From positions 1-7,605 of the forward strand of contig DPSI01000599.1 of the NCBI GenBank assembly GCA_003527165.1: a DNA stretch of 7,605 nucleotides, written 5' to 3'. The translations under genes were made by a program, and so were the position numbers. The stretch's first letter is position 1; each line of letters begins with the position of its first letter. The notes under the pieces were generated by a model. It searched no databases and was not told where the DNA came from. It worked only from the letters and a program-made list of their open reading frames with translations. This document shows, one piece after another, positions 1 to 6,468 of the stretch. This DNA is from Pseudomonas sp. GTDB lineage: Bacteria; Pseudomonadota; Gammaproteobacteria; Pseudomonadales; Pseudomonadaceae.

Positions 1-231
1 AGCTATGAGTGGATCCAGGCATTGTTCACCGCCAACATCGGCGCTGAGGACCTGGGCCATTTCGGCATCAAGCAATGGCATATTGGCATGATTGTGCCAA
101 TCGGCTTTGCCATGGTGTTCATCCGTTTCGTCGAAATTCTGGTGCGCATCCTGCGCAACGAGCAAACCGGGCTGGGACTGGCCGACGAGGCTGCCGAAGC
201 GGCCAGGCTCGGTGAAGAGGAGCCGAAGTAA
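1..231 (+). CDS. dctQ: TRAP transporter small permease DctQ, C-terminal part
   Basis: This is the last 76 codons of a gene that begins before the window; frame 1 is open from the first base to TAA at 229-231. The visible part has a membrane helix (IGMIVPIGFAMVFIRFVEIL, about residues 27-46 of the fragment) followed by a charged cytoplasmic tail ending EEEPK. A last hydrophobic helix with an FVEI-type motif and a short charged tail is typical of DctQ, the four-helix small membrane subunit of TRAP transporters. In these systems DctQ and DctM form the Na+-driven membrane complex that receives a C4-dicarboxylate (succinate, fumarate, malate) from the periplasmic binding protein DctP. The identity rests mainly on the next gene, which overlaps it by one base (TAATG) and is a clear DctM. 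A dctP should lie just upstream, outside the window. Confidence 0.9.
   Translation, partial: SYEWIQALFTANIGAEDLGHFGIKQWHIGMIVPIGFAMVFIRFVEILVRILRNEQTGLGLADEAAEAARLGEEEPK
218..222 (+). promoter_or_regulatory. Shine-Dalgarno of dctM inside dctQ
   Basis: AGGAG lies eight bases before the dctM ATG and within the last codons of dctQ. It fixes the dctM start at 231 and supports coupled translation of the two permease subunits. Confidence 0.75.
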
Positions 232-1511
232 TGACTATCCTGTTCCTCTTCCTGGCGCTTTTCGCGCTGATGTTCATCGGCGTGCCGGTGGCCATTTCAC
301 TCGGTCTGGCCGGTTCGCTGACCATTTTCTTCTTCAGCCCCGACTCGGTGCGCTCGCTGGCGATCAAGCTGTTCGAAACCTCCGAGCATTACACCTTGCT
401 GGCGATTCCGTTCTTCCTGCTGGCCGGCGCCTTCATGACCACCGGCGGCGTCGCCAAGCGTCTGATCGACTTCGCCAATGCCACGGTTGGCCACATCCGC
501 GGTGGTCTGGCCATCGGTGCGGTGCTGGCGTGCATGCTGTTCGCCGCCCTGTCCGGCTCGTCGCCGGCAACAGTGGCCGCAGTGGGCTCCATCGCCATCG
601 CCGGCATGGTCCGTTCCGGCTACCCGCAGGCCTTCGGTGCCGGCATCGTCTGTAACGCCGGTACCCTGGGCATCCTGATCCCGCCATCGATCGTGATGGT
701 GGTCTACGCCGCCGCGACCGAAACCTCGGTGGGCAAGCTGTTCATGGCTGGTGTGGTGCCGGGCCTTCTCCTAGGCGTCGGGCTGATGGTCGCGATCTAC
801 ATCGTCGCGGTGAAAAAGAACCTGCCGGCCATGCCGCGCGCGACCTTGCGCCAATGGCTGTCTTCGGCACGCAAAGCGCTGTGGGGCCTGCTGCTGATGG
901 TGATCATCCTGGGCGGCATCTACTCGGGTATGTTCACTCCGACCGAAGCGGCGGCCGTGGCAGCGGTGTATTCCGCCTTCATCGCCCTGTTCGTATACAA
1001 GGACATCACCTTCCGCGACTGCCCGAAAGTACTGCTGGAGTCGGGCAAGCTGACCATCATGCTGATGTTCATCATCGCCAACGCCATGCTCTTCGCGCAC
1101 GTGTTGACCACCGAGCAGATCCCGCAACAGATCACTGCGATGGTGCTCGAGGCCGGGCTGCAGCCCTGGATGTTTTTGCTGGTGGTGAACATCGTGCTGC
1201 TGGTGGCTGGTGCGTTCATGGAGCCATCGGCGATCATCCTGATCCTGGCACCGATCCTGTTCCCGATCGCCGTGCAGCTGGGCATCGACCCGATACATCT
1301 GGGCATCATCATGGTGGTGAACATGGAGATCGGTCTGATCACCCCGCCGGTGGGGCTGAACCTGTTCGTCGCTTCGGCCGTGACCGGTATGCCGGTGACT
1401 CAGGTGATTCGTGCAGTCCTGCCGTGGTTGGCGCTGCTGCTGAGCTTCCTGATGATCATCACCTACGTGCCGGCAATCTCCCTCGGCCTGCCTAATCTGC
1501 TCGGGATGTAA
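231..1511 (+). CDS. dctM: C4-dicarboxylate TRAP transporter large permease DctM
   Basis: A complete 426-residue inner-membrane protein, the usual length for DctM, hydrophobic almost throughout with about 11-13 predicted helices. Family landmarks are visible: SGSSPATVAAVGSI (108-121), GILIPPSIVMVVYA (147-160), a GMFTPTEAAAVAAVYS loop-helix (233-248), and GLITPPVGLNLFV (368-380). The two GLI/GILI-PP repeats reflect the internal inverted repeat of this ion-transporter superfamily, where re-entrant hairpins form the Na+ and substrate sites. The protein closely resembles what I remember of the Pseudomonas DctM that imports succinate, fumarate and malate; this is recall, not a search. The ATG at 231 overlaps the dctQ stop by one base and has AGGAG at 218-222, eight bases upstream, so translation is probably coupled. 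Known Pseudomonas dctPQM operons are controlled by DctB/DctD with sigma-54, but the promoter is outside this window. A strong terminator follows the stop codon. Confidence 0.96.
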   Translation: MTILFLFLALFALMFIGVPVAISLGLAGSLTIFFFSPDSVRSLAIKLFETSEHYTLLAIPFFLLAGAFMTTGGVAKRLIDFANATVGHIRGGLAIGAVLACMLFAALSGSSPATVAAVGSIAIAGMVRSGYPQAFGAGIVCNAGTLGILIPPSIVMVVYAAATETSVGKLFMAGVVPGLLLGVGLMVAIYIVAVKKNLPAMPRATLRQWLSSARKALWGLLLMVIILGGIYSGMFTPTEAAAVAAVYSAFIALFVYKDITFRDCPKVLLESGKLTIMLMFIIANAMLFAHVLTTEQIPQQITAMVLEAGLQPWMFLLVVNIVLLVAGAFMEPSAIILILAPILFPIAVQLGIDPIHLGIIMVVNMEIGLITPPVGLNLFVASAVTGMPVTQVIRAVLPWLALLLSFLMIITYVPAISLGLPNLLGM

Positions 1512-1540
1512 CCGCACCGACCGCACGCTTTTTTACCTTT

Positions 1541-1566
1541 AGCCCGGCCCTGTGCCGGGCTTTTTT
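1541..1566 (+). terminator. Intrinsic terminator after dctM
   Basis: A perfect 8-bp stem, AGCCCGGC (1541-1548) with GCCGGGCT (1554-1561), closes a five-base loop (CCTGT) and runs straight into six T residues at 1561-1566. This is a classic rho-independent terminator 30 bases after the dctM stop. On the minus strand the hairpin is followed by AAAGGTAAAAAAG rather than a T run, so it should work mainly for the dct operon and not for the convergent hydroxylase gene. Confidence 0.95.
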
Positions 1567-1591
1567 ATAGGTGCCTCGAATCGGTCGCGTT

Positions 1592-2200
1592 TCAGAGCGC
1601 CAACACGTCCACCGGGCGTCGGCGAAACCAGCCGGTCAGCGACAGCCGGTCGGTCTGGGTGACCAGCACTTCGTGCGGAAAATCAGCGGAGAGAAACATC
1701 AGCAGGTCGCCGGCCAGCGGCGCGATATCGAGGGTCGAGCCATCGCTGAAGTGCATGCGCAGCTCGCCACCATCGACTGGTTGCCAGTCAGGATTCAGGT
1801 AAAGCACTGCGCTGACGCAACGGCTGTCATCATCACGGAAGCGATCCAGATGGGTCTGATAGAAGGCGCCGGGCGGATAGAGAGCGAAGTGGCACTCGAA
1901 TTCTTCCAAGCCGAGAAACAGCTCGCGGTTGAGCGTCTGCCGCAACTCGTCCATTAACGCCAGATACGCGTCGCAGACCTCGGCCTGCCCTTCTTCCAGC
2001 CAGTGGATATGGTCGCCGCGAATGCCTTCGCGCACCGCCTGCTCCTCGCCTCGGCCGACGCCGGCCGGTGCCAGCGCACCTTCGGCATAGCGTCTGCGGC
2101 ACTCGTCGGCCAACTTCTGGGTCACATCATTGGAAAGGAAGGAACTCTGCAACGACCAGCCGCGCACGGCCAGGTCGTCGATGATCATAGAGAACGGCAA
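1592..2200 (-). CDS. PHD/EGLN-like 2-oxoglutarate/Fe(II) prolyl hydroxylase
   Basis: A 202-residue cytoplasmic protein (no signal peptide) of the prolyl-4-hydroxylase type. The iron triad is visible: H117-x-D119 in YQTHLD and H176 in FPHEVL. R185 in RLSLTGW, nine residues after the distal histidine, is placed to bind the C5 carboxylate of 2-oxoglutarate. IRGDHIHWLE (60-69) matches the IRGDKITWIE segment of human PHD2, and RCVSAVLYLNPDW (127-139) and GGELR match its later core. This points to the EGLN/PHD branch rather than a generic oxygenase. Pseudomonas PPHD of this branch is known to hydroxylate a proline of elongation factor Tu; that this protein has the same substrate is inference. The start is taken as TTG because GGAGA sits seven bases upstream, whereas the in-frame ATG at 2186-2188 has no such sequence. 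It is divergent from the DUF2059 gene and convergent with dctM. Confidence 0.88.
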   Translation of the reverse strand: MPFSMIIDDLAVRGWSLQSSFLSNDVTQKLADECRRRYAEGALAPAGVGRGEEQAVREGIRGDHIHWLEEGQAEVCDAYLALMDELRQTLNRELFLGLEEFECHFALYPPGAFYQTHLDRFRDDDSRCVSAVLYLNPDWQPVDGGELRMHFSDGSTLDIAPLAGDLLMFLSADFPHEVLVTQTDRLSLTGWFRRRPVDVLAL

Positions 2201-2350
2201 GGAAGTGTCTCCAATGGGTCGGATGACGTTTCCTTGCGGCCCGGTGAGCCCGCGCGGAAACAGCGGCTGAGTCTAGCAGCAGTGCTTTCACGCCTCGACA
2301 AGCTCGTGTCGCGGCGCCGAAAATAAACCGCCCGCCACAGAGGAGCTTCC
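2201..2350. promoter_or_regulatory. Divergent intergenic region with an imperfect hairpin
   Basis: A 150-bp gap separates the hydroxylase (-) from the DUF2059 gene (+) and must hold both promoters if each is transcribed from here. I see no convincing sigma-70 boxes. TCGACA at 2295-2300 followed by A/T-rich AAAATAAA near 2320-2327 is at best a poor candidate for the plus gene. An imperfect inverted repeat spans 2228-2261: GTTTCC (2228-2233) pairs with GGAAAC (2256-2261), and after a 2x2 internal loop GCGG (2236-2239) pairs with CCGC (2250-2253). The plus gene has a good ribosome binding site, AGAGGAG, at 2339-2345. Confidence 0.4.
2208..2212 (-). promoter_or_regulatory. Shine-Dalgarno that selects a TTG start
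   Basis: On the minus strand GGAGA is followed by seven bases and then TTG (2200-2198). The first in-frame ATG is twelve bases further on, 19 bases from this site and with no purine-rich site at the right distance. This favours the rare TTG start for the hydroxylase. Confidence 0.55.
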
Positions 2351-3148
2351 ATGCGCGCCCTTATTGCTTGTGTATTACTCGCCTTCAGCCTGAGCACCCT
2401 GGCCGATAGCTACGATGAACTTTATGAGGCTGCGGGCTGGACGGAACAACGCGCCAATTTTTCCGATGCCCTGATAGCCGCCCAGCAGCGTTACAAGAGC
2501 AGCCTGCCGCCGGCGGTTTATCAGGCATTGGTGACCAACAGCAACCGACGCTTTGCCGTCGATGCCATTGACCAGCGCGCCCAGTTGGCGCTGCGGCAGA
2601 ACTTGCCGGACCCCAAACCCGCGCTGGACTTCTTCCAGTCGCCACTGGGCCAGAAGGTGGTCGCAGCCGAGACACTGGCCGGTCGCAGCGAGCAGCTGGC
2701 TCGCTACGAGAATGGTCTGCCACGGATGGAGGCCGGCAGCAACCGGCAATTGTTGATCCGCCACCTGGCCCAGGCGTTGCCGGCGGCCGAAGCCGGCGCC
2801 GAAGTCAGCCTGGCGCTGGCAGGAGTCGCAGCCGACAGTCTTAGCCAGATGATTCCCGGCCTACTCGGCGGCGACCAGGCTCAGGGCCTGCTGGACAGCC
2901 AGCGCGAACGCTTGCAGCAACAGGTCGAGAGCGACCTGGACAATACCTTGCTGTATATCTATCGCGACCTCTCCGATGCCGAACTGGAGGAATTCGTCCA
3001 GTTCGCCCAATCGGACGCAGGCCAGCGCTACTACAAGGCCGCCCTGCAAGCCCTGCGTGCCGGCCTGGCGGTCGGTATGAGCGGTGCCGAGGTCCAGGCA
3101 GGCGCGGTCGCTCCGGGCAGGCTTGGCTCTACTTCAGCCGCTCGCTGA
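2351..3148 (+). CDS. Secreted DUF2059-type protein of unknown function
   Basis: A 265-residue protein with a clear export signal: MR, a hydrophobic core (ALIACVLLAFSLS) and a likely signal peptidase I site after TLA (residue 18), so the mature protein is probably periplasmic. The rest is mostly amphipathic helix. Near the C-terminus, SDAELEEFVQFAQSDAG (208-224) followed by QRYYKA (225-230) matches the DUF2059 pattern: an acidic helix, then F-x-x-S-x-x-G and a helix. A second, weaker copy, PALDFFQSPLGQKVVAAE (90-107), is in the N-terminal half, suggesting two related modules. There is no lipobox and no catalytic motif that I recognise; DUF2059 proteins have no established general function. ATG at 2351 has AGAGGAG five bases upstream. 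The 3' end overlaps the convergent hydrolase by 20 bp, and the last residues (about 250-265) look unstructured. Confidence 0.82.
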   Translation: MRALIACVLLAFSLSTLADSYDELYEAAGWTEQRANFSDALIAAQQRYKSSLPPAVYQALVTNSNRRFAVDAIDQRAQLALRQNLPDPKPALDFFQSPLGQKVVAAETLAGRSEQLARYENGLPRMEAGSNRQLLIRHLAQALPAAEAGAEVSLALAGVAADSLSQMIPGLLGGDQAQGLLDSQRERLQQQVESDLDNTLLYIYRDLSDAELEEFVQFAQSDAGQRYYKAALQALRAGLAVGMSGAEVQAGAVAPGRLGSTSAAR

Positions 3149-4067
3149 GGAAATCGAAATACGCTGCGCGCAGCGCTTCATGCTCGTTGACCAGATGATG
3201 GCGCGCGTCGGGGAGGCGAAGAATTTCCGGCGCAGTGAACTTGCGCTCGAGTAACGGAAGGTTGTGTTGCCAGTCCACCGTCATGTCGGCCTCCCCCTGA
3301 ACGATGATCGGACTGTGCGGGCTGCGCGCTGTACCCTCGATACGGGGGATCCAGCGCGACAGCGCGCCGACCCAGGCGGCCGGCAGTATGTCCGGCTGCA
3401 GCGGGTCGTTGGACCGGATGAACTCGAGAAACGCCGGATCTCCCGAGTTCTCGCTGTAGCGTCGCGGGATCTGCTTGACGAAGTGGCGCACCACCTCGTA
3501 GCTAAACCTGGACCAACCCCAGGCGCACGGCCGCACCAGGGGTGCCAACAGGATGCCGCGGCCCAACTGCGGATGCTCGGGGTGGCTGAGCAGATAATCC
3601 AGCACAATTGCGCCCCCGGTGCTCTGCCCCAATAGATGCCAGGGCCGCGGCAGGTTCAGCTCGGCGGCTTCGTGCAGCAGCCCCTGCAAAACCGCCTGAT
3701 ATTCATCGAACTCATTGATGCTGGCGCGCGGCCCGCTGGACAGACCATGCCCAGGCAGATCACAGGCGAGCACGGCGAAGCCCATTTGCAGGCCCCAGTC
3801 CACCGCATGCCGGTAGAGGCCCATATGGTCGTAATAGCCATGCAGAATCAGCAGCGTCGCCACCGGTTGCTCAGGACACCAGACCTGTGCGGCGACCTTG
3901 TAACCCTGTACTGAAAAGCAGCCCAGGTGCCGCCGGACGTTGCGCTGGTGGGGCAGATCCAGACCGTAATGGGCCTGGTAGAAGCGTGCCTCGGCGGTGA
4001 GCTCGGCACCATGGCTGAGAGGCCCCAGCTGCGCGCGCAGGGCGTCGGGATCGATTCGCGAGGACAT
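3129..4067 (-). CDS. Alpha/beta hydrolase, monoacylglycerol lipase/lysophospholipase type
   Basis: A 312-residue protein with the alpha/beta hydrolase layout of the serine hydrolase (Hydrolase_4) family that includes lysophospholipase PldB and monoacylglycerol lipases. Visible parts are the oxyanion-hole segment LILHGYYDHMGLYRH (73-87), the DLPGHGLSSG turn (103-112), the nucleophile elbow GQSTGG with Ser149, an acid residue at Asp261 in QGEADMTVDW, and His290 in RHHLVNE matching the usual H-x-L-x-N-E motif. A lid region lies roughly at 180-245. It probably cleaves a carboxylic ester such as a monoacylglycerol or lysophospholipid; the substrate cannot be read from sequence. There is no signal peptide, so a cytoplasmic location is likely. 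ATG at 4067 has only a weak A/G-rich site (AAGAAAAG) upstream. It is divergent from the thioredoxin-like gene and tail-to-tail with the DUF2059 gene, overlapping 20 bp. Confidence 0.9.
   Translation of the reverse strand: MSSRIDPDALRAQLGPLSHGAELTAEARFYQAHYGLDLPHQRNVRRHLGCFSVQGYKVAAQVWCPEQPVATLLILHGYYDHMGLYRHAVDWGLQMGFAVLACDLPGHGLSSGPRASINEFDEYQAVLQGLLHEAAELNLPRPWHLLGQSTGGAIVLDYLLSHPEHPQLGRGILLAPLVRPCAWGWSRFSYEVVRHFVKQIPRRYSENSGDPAFLEFIRSNDPLQPDILPAAWVGALSRWIPRIEGTARSPHSPIIVQGEADMTVDWQHNLPLLERKFTAPEILRLPDARHHLVNEHEALRAAYFDFLSERLK
3132..3150. terminator. Short hairpin in the convergent stop-codon overlap
   Basis: TCAGC (3134-3138) pairs with GCTGA (3144-3148) around the five-base loop CGCTC, extended by a T-G wobble and a C-G pair to 3132-3150. 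It contains the plus gene's TGA and lies at the minus gene's TAG. There is no T run on either strand, so it is at best a weak terminator. Confidence 0.25.
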
Positions 4068-4096
4068 GACAGCTTTTCTTGCTCGAATTGAACGCG

Positions 4097-4125
4097 ATAT
4101 TCAGCTCTTCAGCGCGACGTGGCAA
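4097..4125 (-). promoter_or_regulatory. Possible sigma-70 promoter for the hydrolase
   Basis: Reading the minus strand, TTGCCA (4125-4120) is followed after 17 bases by GAATAT (4102-4097), about 30 bases before the hydrolase ATG. The -35 is good and the -10 is poor. It is the best match in the 86-bp divergent gap. Confidence 0.3.
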
Positions 4126-4153
4126 GCTGACGCCCTCATCGAAGAAGGCCACC

Positions 4154-4726
4154 ATGTCCGTACGCCACAAATATCTGATCGCAGCGCTCATCGCCCTGCT
4201 CTGGGGCGGCGCCATGCTGGCGGCCTTCTGGTGGTTCGAAGCGCGCTATCTGCGCACCTTCGAAGGCGAGCGCGCCGAGCTGTTCTCCGGCGATGCGCTG
4301 CAGCTGCCAGCCGAGTTGCAGGGCCCTGGCCCGGTGCGCTTCGTGCATTTCTGGGATCCGGGCTGCCCCTGCAACGTCGGCAACCAGCAGCATCTGGAGG
4401 AACTACTGAAGCGCTTTGCCGGCGCCGGAGCCGAGTTCTATGCGGTACAGAAACCTGGCAGCACCGGACGCCTGCCACAGCAACTGGCAGCGCTGAAACC
4501 GCTCGACAATCTCGCTGGTGCCGACCAGCTGCCGGCCAGCCCGGCGGTGGCTATCTGGGACACCCAGGGCCGACTCGCCTATATCGGCCCCTACAGTGAA
4601 GGCGCCGTATGCAGCTCGGACAACAGCTTCGTCGAGCCCATTCTCGAGGCCGTGCTGGCTGGCCGCGAAGTGCGCGCGACGCACTCCCTGGCGGTGGCCT
4701 GCTTCTGTGATTGGGAAAAGACATAA
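4154..4726 (+). CDS. Membrane-anchored thioredoxin-like protein with two CxC motifs
   Basis: A 190-residue protein with one N-terminal hydrophobic helix (about 6-28, KYLIAALIALLWGGAMLAAF) preceded by basic residues, so it is probably an inner-membrane protein facing the periplasm. The rest resembles a thioredoxin fold: a beta strand VRFVHFWDPGCPC (61-73) places Cys71 and Cys73 where thioredoxins have CxxC, and PASPAVAIWD (127-136) carries the expected cis-proline before a strand. Cys153 and a second pair, CFC (183-185), lie near the C-terminus. It resembles the family I recall as DUF6436, whose function is unknown; redox activity is inferred. The frame is open from 4079, but ATG 4154 is chosen because the protein then starts MSVRHKY just before the helix and GAAGG sits five bases upstream. 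It is divergent from the hydrolase and followed by a chemoreceptor with its own likely promoter. Confidence 0.82.
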   Translation: MSVRHKYLIAALIALLWGGAMLAAFWWFEARYLRTFEGERAELFSGDALQLPAELQGPGPVRFVHFWDPGCPCNVGNQQHLEELLKRFAGAGAEFYAVQKPGSTGRLPQQLAALKPLDNLAGADQLPASPAVAIWDTQGRLAYIGPYSEGAVCSSDNSFVEPILEAVLAGREVRATHSLAVACFCDWEKT

Positions 4727-4750
4727 CCGCTGAATGAGTGAGGATATACC

Positions 4751-4764
4751 GTCTATTCGTAGAC
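4751..4764. repeat. Perfect hairpin with TTCG loop upstream of the chemoreceptor
   Basis: GTCTA (4751-4755) pairs perfectly with TAGAC (4760-4764) around a TTCG tetraloop. It lies 25-38 bases after the thioredoxin-like gene's stop and its right arm overlaps the candidate -35 box of the chemoreceptor. It lacks a T run, so it may be an operator-like palindrome or a weak 3' hairpin. Confidence 0.4.
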
Positions 4765-4787
4765 ATTTGCAGTGAACTGGATAAAAC
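4760..4787 (+). promoter_or_regulatory. Candidate sigma-70 promoter of the chemoreceptor
   Basis: TAGACA (4760-4765, five of six bases of TTGACA) is followed after 16 bases by TAAAAC (4782-4787, four of six bases of TATAAT). Transcription would start near 4794, after the GTG (4772) and ATG (4790) candidates but before ATG 4823, which supports the start chosen for the chemoreceptor. I saw no good FliA-type box (TAAA/GCCGATAA), although many Pseudomonas chemoreceptor genes use one. Confidence 0.4.
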
Positions 4788-4822
4788 TGATGGTCATTGG
4801 ACATAACAACACGGACCGTACC

Positions 4823-6448
4823 ATGGCCAACAAATTCCATCTGCAAGCCGACCGCATCATGCTCGGCGTACTCTGGACGATGGCGGTCTATGCCATTGGC
4901 CTGTCCTTCTGGAAGGATACGCTCGCCCTTTCCCTGATCGTCGGCGGTGGCACGGCCATCACCATGAGCGTGCTCCGAACGCTGATCGGCGGCACTCGCG
5001 CTTATCGTTGCCTGATCGGCGCCGGATTCATGGTGCTTTCCGCGCTGCACATCCAGCAGAGCCACGGCATGATCGAAATGCACTTCGGCATCTTCGTGCT
5101 GTTGGCAATTCTGGTGTATTACCGCGATTGGCTGCCGATTCTGGTGGCTGCCTCGGTGATCGCCCTCCATCACGTTGGCTTTTTCCTGTTACAGCAGAGC
5201 GGAGAAACCATACGCCTGGTCCATGCCGATGCCGGCTGGCCGGTGATTCTGGTGCATGCAGGTTACGTGGTGGTCGAAAGCATGATTCTGGTGGTGCTAG
5301 CCCGTCATGGCGCTCGTGACGCGACAATCGGCGAACATCTGCAGCAGACCTCGGCACACCTGCTGCGCGAAGGTCGCCCGATCGACCTCAGTTACCGCAG
5401 CGAGGCAACCGATGATTCGGCGCAGCGTTTCAATCAGCTTCTCGGCAAACTTGACGGGCTGGTCAGCCGTGTCGTTGATGCCGGAGCCGAGCTGCACGAC
5501 ACCAGCGGCCACCTGGCGCAAACCACCTGTCGCCTGAATTTGGGCGCCGAAGCCTTGCGGGACAGTACCGATCAGATGGGCCATACCGTCGAGCAGCTTA
5601 ATGCTGCGGTGACGCAGGTGTCCGAGGAGACCGAACGGGCTGCGCAAAGCGCACGTAAGGCCGACAGCGACGTCGCGGCCGGCATCACCGCAGTAGGCGC
5701 TGCCCAGGCCGGGGTCGGTGAGCTGGCCAACGAAATCGGCCTCTGCAGCGATGTCGTACACGCCCTGGCGACCGATACGCAGCACATCAGCCGGGTGCTC
5801 GATGTCATCCATGCCGTCGCTGCGCAGACCAATTTGCTGGCCCTCAACGCCGCCATCGAAGCCGCCCGGGCCGGCGCCCATGGCCGTGGTTTTGCCGTCG
5901 TCGCCGATGAGGTACGCCAGCTTGCCCATCGCACCCAGCAGGCCACGGAAGAAATCCAGAGCATGACCGGCCAGCTGCAGGAACGTTCAGCCAACGCGGT
6001 TCAGGCCATGGCCCAAAGCAAGGAAGGCGTCGAGCGCTGTGTCGGCCACACCGAGCAGATTGCCCAGCTGTTGCGAGAGATCGATCGGTCCATGGAAGCC
6101 GTTCAGGACATCGGCGTCTCGACCCGCGAGCAGCTAGCCAGCGCAAACGAACTGAGTCGGCTCGTCGAGCAGATTCGTGGCATTGCCGCGCAATCCACTG
6201 GCGATGCGGCGGGGGTGTCGGCGGACAGTCAGCGCCTGGAGCGGCTGGCCGGGCATCTGCTCGACCTTTGCCGGCAATTCGAGGTAAGCGGCACGAATCA
6301 GACCGAGCATCCGGCGGTGCCCATCGCCGTCGAGCAACCCGCCTCGATGCCGAGAAACACGGCGCTACGAGCCGATGACGCTTTTGAATCCGGTGATACG
6401 TGCTGGACGGTCACGGCCGCAATGGGTCAAGTGCCGGCATTGCGCTGA
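4823..6448 (+). CDS. Methyl-accepting chemotaxis protein with a six-helix membrane input module
   Basis: A 541-residue chemoreceptor. Six membrane helices fill the N-terminal 160 residues (about 13-30, 33-50, 64-78, 88-100, 104-124, 139-160) with only short loops, so there is no classical periplasmic ligand-binding domain. The segment [18 protein letters not shown] (86-103) followed by [10 protein letters not shown] (114-123) is typical of a widespread membrane-embedded sensor module. A short HAMP-like stretch (about 185-212, with DLSYR and FNQLL) leads into a cytoplasmic coiled coil. The conserved hairpin tip is at 334-371 ([35 protein letters not shown]), where CheA and CheW bind. E/Q-rich heptads near 262-280 and 432-460 are likely methylation regions. 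A 53-residue tail after 488 lacks an NWETF-like CheR tether. ATG 4823 is chosen over GTG 4772 and ATG 4790 because the protein then begins MANKFHL just before the first helix and the candidate promoter lies upstream. The Shine-Dalgarno (CGGA, 4812-4815) is weak. The ligand is unknown. Confidence 0.9.
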   Translation: MANKFHLQADRIMLGVLWTMAVYAIGLSFWKDTLALSLIVGGGTAITMSVLRTLIGGTRAYRCLIGAGFMVLSALHIQQSHGMIEMHFGIFVLLAILVYYRDWLPILVAASVIALHHVGFFLLQQSGETIRLVHADAGWPVILVHAGYVVVESMILVVLARHGARDATIGEHLQQTSAHLLREGRPIDLSYRSEATDDSAQRFNQLLGKLDGLVSRVVDAGAELHDTSGHLAQTTCRLNLGAEALRDSTDQMGHTVEQLNAAVTQVSEETERAAQSARKADSDVAAGITAVGAAQAGVGELANEIGLCSDVVHALATDTQHISRVLDVIHAVAAQTNLLALNAAIEAARAGAHGRGFAVVADEVRQLAHRTQQATEEIQSMTGQLQERSANAVQAMAQSKEGVERCVGHTEQIAQLLREIDRSMEAVQDIGVSTREQLASANELSRLVEQIRGIAAQSTGDAAGVSADSQRLERLAGHLLDLCRQFEVSGTNQTEHPAVPIAVEQPASMPRNTALRADDAFESGDTCWTVTAAMGQVPALR

Positions 6449-6468
6449 GCGCCCCCACCTGAACCAGG

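Noticed and set aside
771..1526. 251-residue minus-strand open frame opposite dctM
   Set aside because: It is a His/Gln/Arg-rich low-complexity shadow caused by GC-biased third codon positions of dctM.
1571..1957. 128-residue plus-strand frame opposite the hydroxylase gene
   Set aside because: Shadow of a gene with intact catalytic motifs on the other strand; no ribosome binding site or recognisable domain.
4079..4153. 25-residue N-terminal extension of the thioredoxin-like protein
   Set aside because: No ribosome binding site at 4079, and the added residues precede an otherwise normal basic-plus-hydrophobic membrane anchor that starts at ATG 4154.
4772..4822. GTG 4772 or ATG 4790 as chemoreceptor start
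   Set aside because: Neither has a Shine-Dalgarno, and the best promoter candidate would start transcription near 4794, after both.
4727..4822. FliA (sigma-28) promoter for the chemoreceptor
   Set aside because: The nearest match, ACCGTCTA near 4748-4755, agrees with GCCGATAA at only four of eight bases and lacks a TAAA box at the right distance.
4403..5173. 256-residue minus-strand frame spanning the thioredoxin-like/chemoreceptor junction
   Set aside because: It is antisense to two well-supported genes and has no recognisable family or start signal.
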